Of a DNA stretch of 64,000 bases, positions 25,001 to 37,000 are shown piece by piece. The stretch comes from Acanthaster planci (Eukaryota > Echinodermata > Asteroidea > Valvatida > Acanthasteridae): NCBI RefSeq assembly GCF_001949145.1, contig NW_019091475.1, positions 4,497-68,496 on the forward strand, in the 5' to 3' direction. Within the stretch, counting starts at the first letter, position 1. Each line of letters begins with the position of its first letter. Position numbers and translations under genes: made by a program. A model generated the notes under the pieces. That model did no database searches. It was given only the letters and a program-made list of their open reading frames with translations, and was not told the origin of the DNA.

Positions 25001-28000
25001 GTTGCATTGGCATCCGTGGGTGGTTCATTCTGGGCATTGGGCCTCCCATGCTTGGATGACCTGCAAGGGGGGACAAGGGACAAGACGTAGCAAAGATATG
25101 TAGGTTGTATGAGTAAAATGGCTACCACATTTAATTTCAAAAAAAGAACAAACCTTACACACAGAACTGATTTTTGGATGGCTATTCCCAGAAGCCTGAA
25201 TAGGCAAATGCTGCTCTGCACAACTCAACCAAGAAAGGAAAGATTTTGAAACAAATAAGGTGGAACAATGTCACAGACATCTAAAAACAGCTCTCAATTT
25301 TTACCTCTTTTTATCTGCAAAAAACCAGCAAATGAATGAAGGTGATGCATACATGTACATGTATTTTGGCAATAGTTTGCTAAATATTAATTTGAAATTA
25401 ATAGGCATGAGTTCTTAGAGACCTACAGCACAGTTGCAAACAACACAGACTCACAGATCAAGAAACAACTATTTGCGCATTCAAATGCCTGGACCATACT
25501 GTGTATTTGATTGAACAAATTATAATGTACACAAGCCCTCGATGGCTCAAACCAAGTGGACTCTTGTGTCTACTAACGAGCCAAAACAGAAAAAAAAGGA
25601 AAAAACGTGAAAAACAGCAGCTGAATATAGCAAGACTGACATTTCCTGATAGGACAAATCTCTGCAAAGCTTCATAAATATTCCAACGCGAGTCAAGAGA
25701 GGACCGAGATATTGCCGATATGGCAATCACGCGAAGAAAGAATCCCCCTAATGGAAGTTGTGCACGAAATCTGGTGATGGCTATCTTGAAATAGGAAAAG
25801 CAAGCATACCCTACAGAGGGAACTGGAGAGCCATGACAACCCATGGGGGGAGGGGGATTTGGCCCTGCAGGTGGGAACAGTTTGGGGGGGGTGTGAAATC
25901 ATATGATTGTTGTTGGATTATGGAGTTTAGGCAGTTCAACTGCTGAGGGCTTTTATTCAAGATGAGATGAAGCAGATTACTATTTGAACATTATATGTGA
26001 GGAAATGTTATAACAAATGTTTCCAACTCTTCACATTCCCTTGTTAAGCCTCATTCTGTGCTAAGATAATTATACCCACTGACAAGTAAAACTGGATTAA
26101 AAAAACAGGATGCAGGCAATAAATAAAAATGTATTTGCCCTTCAAGCCATTGATGTGTGGGCAACAGAACAAATCAACTTCCATCAACTGTACAGAAGTT
26201 CTTACAGAAGACCACAGATTACATTGAGTTATCCCGCTAGCTAGGGGAACAGGGACAGAATGAAAGTGACAGCTGCTGAAAATTTCTAAATCTGCTGTGA
26301 AGTTCAAGACTCCACATCTGTCAAAGCTGCTTCACCTGAATATACATCTATGCATATTTAAATTGATAGTTATGGTTTTTGGAATTCAATTGAATAATTT
26401 TATATGGTTTGACATGCCTACAATTTTGATGTTTATTTTAGACATATGCCCAGTGGTTGTATTGTTTTATATTGTAAGGTGTATTTGATCATATATTAAT
26501 GGACAATGCCCAGTACAAATGTTCAAATGTGAAGGGACAAGAATGTTCTTTCAAATCCGGACAATGTGAGAAGAGAGGGCGCAGTGTAGTGAGAGGGGCA
26601 GGGTGCTGACTTAGTATCCTCTCGGAACTTGAGAGCAACAACTGCATCCCTAAAGCCAAGACAGCCGAGCCAAATTAATCAAGGGATTCAATTTCACGTC
26701 CAGTGCCACTGCCGGAATCAAATGATATGCAATTAATTTCATTTAAAAAAGAAAAACAAGGAGGAAAAACGAAGGGGGCTTGAGATCCCACACGTCAACA
26801 ACCGTGGAAATGAAAAACCAATCCCCCCCCAAAAAAATCATTGATTTATTCAAAGCCCCTTCGCTGCAAAAACAAAATGACATCCGAGGAGTTTGTGACC
26901 CTGAAAGAGAAGATAGATGATGCGAACAACTTTGCCAACTGATGGACCAACTAAAAATGGACACCCCAGCCCATCTGACAACCGGGGAGCCACAAAATCA
27001 ATGTTCTGCACATGGAGACCCTGTGATCAATCTTTCCATTAGAACCACATCACTCTCGCCATCAACATCAACAGTCTTGAGACCACCCCCCCCCTTTTCA
27101 ATCTAGTTTTTAACCCTCTACTGCTTGCTCAATGCGGTAACAGATACCCTCGCCCCTTGGCAAGCACTACCATTTCTCTCCATTTACCATGGTCCTCTTT
27201 TTATTTTCAACAGTCACACAAACATTTCCAATTGCTCGCTTGTATTTAAAGCTTTTAAGGGCTACCTGATTCCCCCCCCCCTTCCCTGGGTTTTTCATTA
27301 CGGCAGGTGTTTTGCTGGGGATGAAAACACACTTTTATTGCAGAGTTGATGCAAGAACAAGTGGCCCTAAGGGCGTAATACTGACAGTGAGTAGTGGCCA
27401 GGGAGACGGACATATGCTGTCCGTGTCAACCGCCATGATTAAGTTATTTCTGCAGGAATGCGAAAAAATTTCAGGATTGGCTTCTGGATGAGCTTCAAAA
27501 CAATTTCATAGAGACTTTGCAGACTGTATTAAGCCGCTATGACACTACATTAGGGTGAAACAAAACTTTCAAGGATCAATAATGACAGGTGTGCCTTTCT
27601 GTGCTACAATGGGAAAGCTCACGGCATACGAGAACCAACAGATTTTAGAAAAAACTGTGGATAAGAAAGACTTTTGGTAAAAACCATCAGAATCACACCT
27701 GTCACTGGAAAAAATCCCCACACCTGCAATGCAAAAGAAATGCTTGAAAAAAGGCTTGTTGACCTCCTTTGACAATTTGTAATTTGCCAAAGTCACCTTT
27801 GTCCCGCTGTAGTTTGATTTGAGAAACCTTCAACATCCCTCTTGAGTGGAAAGCTAATCTAGTAGTAAATGGATAAAAAAATATGCCTTTGCTAAAAAAT
27901 CATTACACATTGTATTCATGTAACCTCACTACAAAAACTGTCTCGAGAATTTCTGGTAACAAGCTGAAAGGTGTAATTTTGTGGCATGTCAAGTGCGAGT

Positions 28001-31000
28001 CCTGTCAGTAGTGATGTCGATTTAGATTCCTCCATTCCATTATCCGCTGAGTCACCTGAACGAATAAGGAAAAACTCATCTCGTGCGCGCAGCGAATAAA
28101 GTTCTGCACTCTGGGCCTCGTCCTGTGAAGCAATTCCATCAAATTAATGCATTATTATTTTGCTCAGCATTCAATTTTGCCCGTTTACCTCATCTTTTTC
28201 AATCTCCATCCAGCCATTGTCCTGAATCACGACACAGAGATTAATTTGGGGGGCCCCTCATTTCCACAATGGAACTTCCAACACGGATATGATTTGCTGG
28301 CAGGGCCTGCAGAGTTTTTATGAGATAATTGTCATTTTAAAGGGACAGTTTCGACAGGCATTTCATTTTCCCCCAAGCTTAAATTTCAGGGTCAATATTT
28401 TTCCCCAAATCTTGCACCAGCACAACAAAGCACTACTGTCTGACGTCAGAATTATCCATACACCAACCAATCTGTGAAAACACATGTACACTGTACATTG
28501 AAGCTCTGGGCAGCCAAACTTGTTTTTGAACAGCAATTTTTCCTGCTACTTCCAACCTAGGTCTGACGCTAACCACACTTGACAATGCAATCTCCTCCCT
28601 TGAAACCTAGTCATTTTTAAGGGGGGGGTGACCACATCAGCACAGCTGTCTGAATTAAACATTTCACTGGAAGTGACCAGGGTAAGACTTTTGCACTGTC
28701 ATATTGTGCATGAAGGAGCTGGGCATGAAGTGACGGATAAGCACTGACAAAGGTGTTTCAGCTTTGATTGCTTCTCTTCTCCCCGATTTGAAGCAAAGCT
28801 AATTGCTTTTGAATGTCAATGAACTTTTATTCTTTCCTGCACTGCAAACATGTCCCCACGTGTAGTTAAAATACTGAACACACTTCTTTGAATAAGAACA
28901 AAAGTGACGCTTAACATTCAGTTTTTACATACCAAAATTTACAACTCTTTTTGCAAACCTGTTTAACTTCGAGTAGTTTTTGTCAAGATAAAAACATCTA
29001 CGTATGCATCTGGTCATTAGCGGTGTTACTGTCTGTGTTTTCCACTCATTTTAATGTGATTTTTTTGCTGTACTGTGGGGAAAATAGGGTCCACATGATG
29101 GAGATAAGGGACAGCAGCTCTAATTGTACATGAGTAATCAACATTTTCTTGCCTAAAGGTATTTCCAGGAATTTCGGCTATTTAAATTGCTCTTGTAAGT
29201 TGTTATGATTGCAGCGATAATAACAACGGTAGATCTTAGGGGGAAGGAAGGAAGGGGGGACAGATCATCCTTAGTACTAATATTTCCCCTCCCCCAGTAC
29301 GAATATAACATAACACCCCCCACAGCCAGAAGTGCAAGGGATACCCTTTCCTCAATGTATTATCCTGCGTGGCCAAATCCTGTTTCGGTGCAAGGCCCAT
29401 TTGTTAATATCGCAGTCATGATTCAATTTACGTCCAGCTTTTTATGGATTAATTTTGTCCGGTGCTCTGAATCGCCTGAAATTCAATATCTGTCCCTGCT
29501 GTCTCTGTTTCTCCCTCTCCCTTTTCTTAAGATGCAAAATTGGTTTAATATTACACCTGCATCAGTAGACTTGCTCAGTCCATGATTGCTCAAGACCAAA
29601 AAAATCCAGGTCTACTTTGGCAAAACTGGACAAATAAAAATGCTGCGAGTTGGTTTTTGACAAGCCTCCACATATCGATGTACTAAGCTTCACGTCTAAC
29701 TATCTATTAGCCCAACCTGTCACAGTTGCACTAGTCCAGTCATTGATACCGAGTATTTTCAATTCATCACTTGCAGAGGGGTTCTCTCTTTTAAGTTTGC
29801 AACGTGTGATTCCTAGTCCTTGTGTGAAATCACCCACTTCTTTCGTTTTTGTTTCATTTTGTTTTTAATCAATTGAAACGTGAGACACGAAGTCCTCTTG
29901 AGGGAACATTTATATCCCTAAAACAGACTGTTTTTAATGCCTGTGGCAAAGATGGCATGGCCACAAATCAAAACAAACCCTTGCAGATTGTGTTTTCAAA
30001 TACATCTTTATCAACTCTCTCTTTCCAGAAAAATGTGACCAAGAAAAACGGAACAGGTCACGTACACAAGGTTAAGGCAGAGACTAAAAAAAAAAAAAAT
30101 CACGAACACTGTCACTAATATCAAGAAAGCAATAACTTGACTAGTCAGGGTACATCCTTTGTAAGACAAAACACCAACCCTCTGACCAAAGGAGGTACTG
30201 TACATCATGATGGTCAGTATTGTGGGGAAGTGCCAGATGACACTATCAGGAATCAACAGCTGACCCATTCCAAAGTGAGTAAAGAGCCCACTCGCTCATG
30301 AAGTCTATGATCTAAGTTGGAGTTTTCCACACAGGAAACTCAGGACAAATGCCTTTCACCACCAGACTTGCACCTTTAAAATCTCATTATTAAGCAATCA
30401 ACTTAAGCAAACATGTGACACCTCCAAAAGGATCTATCTAGAAACCACCAATCCGAGCAACCAAGTGTTCAAAACATTGTCCAAGGCCAGGAATACAATC
30501 AGATCTCCAACCCCAAATGAGATTCATCAGGCAGGAGGTGGCGCAGTTGATGGATTGGAAATTACTTCTTGAATGGGAGGGGATTTTTTTTTGGGACAAG
30601 TGAAGTCTTATTGCTGGTTTCACTGTTCTCCTACGCAATGTTGAAGCCGGAAAATCTGAGACATGTCTTTCTCAGAGGTCAGTTTCATCAATGGCTGGGA
30701 AAACGGTAACATTCAAGTCATAGACAGGTTTAGAAAGAAAAACGGTGGCAGAAAATGTTAGACCGTTAATCTCATGATTTCTCCTGATTTATTTTTTTAA
30801 CCAGACACACTGCATTTTTTTCATTCTTTGCCAAAAACACACTTTCTTTCAGCACTAGAAACACTGGATAGGTTTGCGGTAGCACAATGGATATATCTCT
30901 TTTTGCAAGATCTCTTTTTTGAGTATGTGGATTTCTGAAAAGGTCCTGTTCTTTTCAGAACCCCACGTTCTCAAAAAAAAAGAGATCTCTCCATGGTGCT

Positions 31001-34000
31001 ACCGCAAATCTATCTAGTTTACTTGCTATCTCCAAGGGAAAGCTTCAAATCTCACTAGAGAAACTTCATTATGCTTGCTCTGTTTGCAAAGAGTCAAGTC
31101 TTATTATAATTTTCCTCCCCTATCATGCTACTGTGTTTGTAGCCATCTTTAAAATCATTCCTTGAACGTGGGCATCTGATTTATAGATGGGCAAAACACA
31201 GAGAAAAAAAGCAAATGGCTAGGGTCAACTCATAAATATTCATGAAGGTAATCATCTCCAAACCATTCCTTTTACAGTTGAGTGGTTTCCAGGCGGTAAC
31301 TGGATTCAACTTATAAATATTTATGGGGTTAATCACCCTGCTTTACTTTCGCCAGTCGATGAAGCCAAAGTGGTTTGGGGGAAACTCACACCTGCCCGTT
31401 TGAGAGCAGGAAGCCATTCTCAAAACACGACTCCATGCCTATTAGTCAGCCTCACCATCTCAACCCACCCCCCCATACCCAGTTTACAGCACACAGGCAC
31501 TTAAGACCATCATGAATGAATAAAGTTCCTTTTTTTTCAAAACAGGAGGGAAGATATTTAATAGCTGGCCGGATAAAGAGAAGGCATCAATAGACGAAAA
31601 TGGTCCCCACGTGACAAACAGCTTCAATATCACCCTGTCCTCCACGTTGGGATCTGAGGAGACACAAGGGCAGAAGAAGTAATTTGCAGGTTTTTTGTGC
31701 CTCCCTGAAAGGATACTTGAGTTAAAGGGCTTGGATGGAATGTACAATGGGCACAAGCAGGGAAAAAAAAAGTTGATAGGAGGGTCAGTGAGTGCTGAGC
31801 ATGTAGACTCCTTAACAGATATAGGTATGTTCCATGTATAATGAGGTCCCAGGAGGATCCTTTATGCCACACTAATAACTCCCCCAATCCTATTTCTTGA
31901 TTGGTAATAATACAAGGCCCTGGTTTTTCTCTCTTTCTATCCCTCCCCTCCTCCCCCCAAGGCTCACCGTCCCCCCTTGCACACTCACTTAAGATGCCTG
32001 ATTATAGTTGGCCCCGGACAGCCACACAGTTCTGAAATAACACATGCCAAGCCCGGGAGATCAGCCTCGGACTGCCAGTGACAGATCGTGCCTCGTTTGT
32101 TATATTGCCCTCTTAAGGCATGCCAGCATAACAGCCAATTGCGAGGCAATTGCAAATCTGTGACACACACACCACCACTACTACACAGTATGCTGGGCAG
32201 CGGCAACATCAACAACACTCTGCACACTGCAGGCCCAAGTGCGGCAGACTCCTGCTATCGCTCTCGTGCTCTCTCTCTCTCTCACAGCGTCTCGTTTTTG
32301 AGCCTGGCAAATTGACAATTCTCTCTGAGGGTCGACTTCAAGAGTGGGAGGTGATGGTGCAGTGTTCTGAGATGATATCACAGGCAGTAAGTACATGCAA
32401 ATCTAGAAGCCTCTCTTACAAACAAATGGCATGAACAGTAAAAGCTGAGCTCTCTTCCGTGTGCAACACAAAATACCTTCACTGAGCAGAGAACAATACA
32501 AATTCTTCGTGTCCGTTCAGATTCTTGGTACAAGTGGTGCTGCAGTTCCCCACTTGTAAGGCTTTCTCCGGTTCACAATTCAGCAATTTTTGGTAGAAAT
32601 GCATTCCAAAATGTGTATGGGTTGTCGTTTCTTTGGCAAGTGAACACGTGTGTCTAAAATGATTAGGATGAAATGTTTTCAGCTGAATAAGAAGGGGCAC
32701 GTTTTTCCTCTCAAAGGGCCAGTGCGTTAACACTTCAGTCTAGGGAACATCAATGCACTCATCTACTCGGTTTCAGGGAACAATCAAAATGGACAGACTG
32801 AGAGCCAGAAGTTCCCAATTAGCAAAACGAGAATAAGCAATCCGGAATTGGGTTATCTGCGTTGCCACGGCAACGGAACTATATTGGAAGTCCATCAGTG
32901 ACGACTGTGAGGAATTGGACTGTGTGCTCAGGTTAGGGTTTCTGGTTAATTTCAAGCTGTCTCCTCTGCACAGGAGGAAATGCAGCCTGATTGCAAGACA
33001 AGTGCTCAGCACTATTTGATGCTGGCACTTGTGGGCAATGCAAATACATGGGTAGGGTAGACGCGCTCCCAGTCCCACTACAGTTAAATACTGTGCACTA
33101 TACTTCCATCGACTGAGAAGCTGGAAAAGCTAAAAATGCATCTTTGAAAAAAAAAAACACCTGCAACAGAACATATTTGCAAATGGAGAGGTAATGTAGC
33201 TCCATGGTACATGTACATGTATATAGAGATCTCTCTATGGACAGGGAAACCAGAAGGGTGGGTAATCCTGCAAAATGCACAAATTCCTAGGTATTTTGTT
33301 ATCAGCAGATGTTAACCCTGCACTTATTTTAGAACAACTGTGGACAGAACATTTTCGGGTCCTACATCTATGATGCATCTTTTGACTGTCAACAAATTCT
33401 TAAAAAAAAATTCCCATGTACAGGAGGCCAAGTGTTTGACAACAAGCAGTGGCGAGTTATTTTCATGCTTCAGCGTGTGCTCTCGATGCACTGCTCGGTG
33501 CACGTGCGCTCCTGTGATTGAAAACATAAAAAGGAACAAAATCTGCTTCAGTGCAATTAGCTGCTCCTATGGCGTGATTTTGCTTTGATCAAACAAATTT
33601 GACACTTCAACAGCCACTCATGTACATGATGCTCGTATGAAAGTCCACAAGCGTGTCCAAATATTTGTAAACCTCTTACTGTGATAGCATCCACAATGCT
33701 TCGTTCACAACTTAAAAGGCATTTTACTTTTCTCTCTCTCCCTTTTATCTCTTTTTTTAAAAAAAAAGGACATGTCATGCTCTGTAACAATGCAAACCAT
33801 GCGGTAGACATGTTTTATTTTAATGCCAAGACACTACTGGATGCCAGGCGATGAAATGCAGCTGAAAGAAGAACTGACAAATTTTTACTAATTAGCATGG
33901 CTGCCAATGATCACACAGAAACGGGTAGATTGCAGTCACAAATATTAAAGCAATTTCCCCTCCCAACTTTTTTTTTCCATGATGCAAATGACACATAGCT

Positions 34001-37000
34001 ACAACTTAAGCGTATTTGTGACTTCACAAGCACTAGTGTCCAGCAAATTTACTTGACTCAGACTGACGGCAGTGATTGAGGCAGCATATCAAAGTTTGTG
34101 GATTGCCCCTCACTACTCCATTTTGAGACTGCAAGGAGCCCCAGTCTAGCAAGAGGTCGATGTGTAACTTGGCAAAACTTTCTCACATATGGGTTCTGAT
34201 GTATTGTTGTCACTCACTCTATGGAACACTAGTGAGTAAGGTTTAGTTAGAAGAGAAATCAGTTGCGGATTAGTGAATACCATTTTCTTATCCAGCAAAA
34301 TGCCCAACAAAAGGAGGCATGTGCAGTGTGTTCAGACATTCAGCAAGCTCAAGGAAGCAGTGTCAAGGAATGTTTGGCAACTCACCTTCCTTTTTGACAG
34401 CGAAAAATCCTGAGGGAACAAAGAAACTCAATGTCAGCAGCCACAAGAGCCCAATGTCATGAAGCTGTTCGGCAGCAGTGATTGCTTAGTAAAACTTGTG
34501 TGCCGGGAACCAGCCAGACACAACAGCCATTTTCATACAAGAGTATTACACATTTTCCTGTGCTTTAGCAAATATCTGTGCTGTAAGCAGCTCCATGAGA
34601 TTGGCTCAGGCTGGCGGCAAATATTTTTTTTTCCGTATCACATATTCACCCAACCTAGCCTCTTCCTCAATTTGTGTATATTTCACAGTTGACAAATTTT
34701 TAAATGTTTTAAAAGCTCCAACTTCTCACTGACACTTTGGAAAAGTGTGAGGAAAAAATTACAAGAAAGATGGTCCGGGTAGGAATCCAACCACTTCCAA
34801 AGTGAACTCCTTAGTGAACTCCTAAACCACTGAGCCATGCAGCCTGATCCGAGAGGGAGTGTTTTTTTGTGTGTGTGTGATTCTCAATCTAGTACATGTA
34901 CACTAGTACTGTGTACTGTCATGCCTCTTGACTTTCAACCTGCTATGTATCATGCATTTGGTTCCCTTGTCCAAAGTGTGGGAAAAGTCTGCTCTGTAGG
35001 GATCGGGCTCCACAGCCATCTTTGTGCTTGCAGAAGTTACACTACACTTCTTGATCCTCACAAGCACTGAGCGAGCGATTATCATCATCATCATGCATGA
35101 CCTTTTGTGTATTTCGATCTCACCAACGGCAAACATATGGTACAAAATGAATATTGAATTCCCAGGAATAATGACCTCAGTGAATGAACTCAATTTAGGT
35201 CCACTCATCCTGGAAGTGTGCCTCATACTCGTGTGACTATTCATGAAGGTACATGTAACTGATTTTGATCGGGTTTCATATTTCAACATCAAGCTCAGTC
35301 TATGTAACATTTTTCATGCAAAGTCAATGGCACATAACTTCTTCTCAATTTTACGTCATTTCCTTTACGCAAAAATACTTTAAGTGCAAACACAGTGATG
35401 GTTTGTGACTGAAGTAAACACCTTACTGTAAATCTTAATCTTACATTCAGTGGTTGGTTTAAGTCATCTATTATGATGGCTGAACAAAACCCTCCATTAG
35501 GGAAGTGGACTGGACGGCAAATGGCTAAAAACACCATTTAACATGCACTGCCAATTCACCATCTTCCTGGGGTAACGACCAAAAATGTACCCACGCGTGC
35601 ACTTAAGGGGCTTTGACGGCCACTCGCAGGGATGAAAGGAGTAATATATTGAAGGAGATTTCCAATCAACCAGTCGCAAAAAGATACGTCTGAAACAGCT
35701 ATTTACGGCCACTTTGCCGGCCAATCCAATTAGGGCTGGTCTGTCACCAACATGTGCTTGTGTTTCCAATGGGGCGAGATGATGTCATGGGTTGGAGGTG
35801 AATGGAAGAAAACACAGCTATTGCTCCCAGCCCTCATTGGCTGCTGAAATCTTTTCCCTTCTCGGCAGTTACAACTTAGCACACATGAATAAAACATAGT
35901 AGGCAATGCAAAGTGAAGCATTTGAAAATAAATGAAATCTAAGCTGAGTATGTCCTGTACTCGGCCAGGTCCACCACCAAGGCCTGCCAGCCAATCAGAT
36001 TTGCACTGAGCACTGACAGGTGAACTCTCAGCCAATGGTGGGAGGGAGCAATTCCTGCCAAGCAGCAGATGCACACTATCTGTGTAGCCATCAAGCATAA
36101 AAAGCTGTGACACTTGTCAGAGAGTCTTTTATTGCCAGTCAGCTCTGCCAGGGCATGACAGACAGTCACAGCACGAGAGAGAGAGAGGGGGGGGACCAGA
36201 CGGCCGAGACTGGAAAATATGAACAAATGTGTAACATGGAAGTGCAGTATGTACAGCTGTGTACATGGCCGGTGGCCACGGACATTTCATTAAACCTGTC
36301 ACATCCAGAGGAGGGTAGTGAATGTTAATTATCCGAGCAAATTTACTCTACAAACAGTCAATTTAATATCATTGTGTCGGGACAGTGTTGGGTCTCAGTC
36401 AGCGTGCATGCATCTCTGTGCGAGGCAGTTAAGCGTACACGTGTAGCCAAAGGAAGCTCCACTGGCAATGCTCCACGTGCATCAATTCATTCTTCTTTTT
36501 GGAGTTCTGGAAATGGTCACTTTACGGATCTCTTCACTATCCACTGCTGAAAAGCCAATGCATTGGTAGAGCTGCCCTCCAAGACGGGACAGGGTGGCAT
36601 TCAACTCAGGCAAGTATTTTCTCAGGATCTGATCAATGACACTTGAGGGAGATAGCTAAACCGCAATTCGTCTCAAATTCTAGCCATAACCGGAGCGGCT
36701 GTATAATACAATTTCCACATTCTGTATCAAACGTTTTAAGTTTCGCCCTTAGAATGAAACCCCCGTCATGGGAGGCCAGCATGGAAATTGCACTTCACCG
36801 ATTGAAGCTAGCAAGAAATGTGGAACTTAAGAACATGCCTCAATTAGATTTGGCAGCAATTTTGACAACAGCCTTTGATGTGAGCATAATAATGTTCAAC
36901 TTGATATCAAGCTCATGAAAGGCATTCTTGCTGATTAAATGCAAAAAAAAAATGATCTGTAGATGAGGGGAAAGTTTGCATGTAATGCATATGCACATCG

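Larger units (their letters stand above)
25061..34385 (-). other. Giant SSBP intron, part 3' of the microexon (9.3 kb)
   Basis: No established exon. It contains a 156-bp palindromic element (30863-31018), paired AT-rich motifs (31225-31254 and 31306-31335) and a CT-repeat (32268-32283). The rest is AT-rich intron. Confidence 0.75.

Noticed and set aside
29205-29585. 126-codon plus-strand open frame
   Set aside because: Hydrophobic low-complexity translation of intronic pyrimidine-rich DNA; no motif.
35730-36113. 127-codon minus-strand open frame
   Set aside because: No domain or splice context recognised; within ordinary intron sequence.
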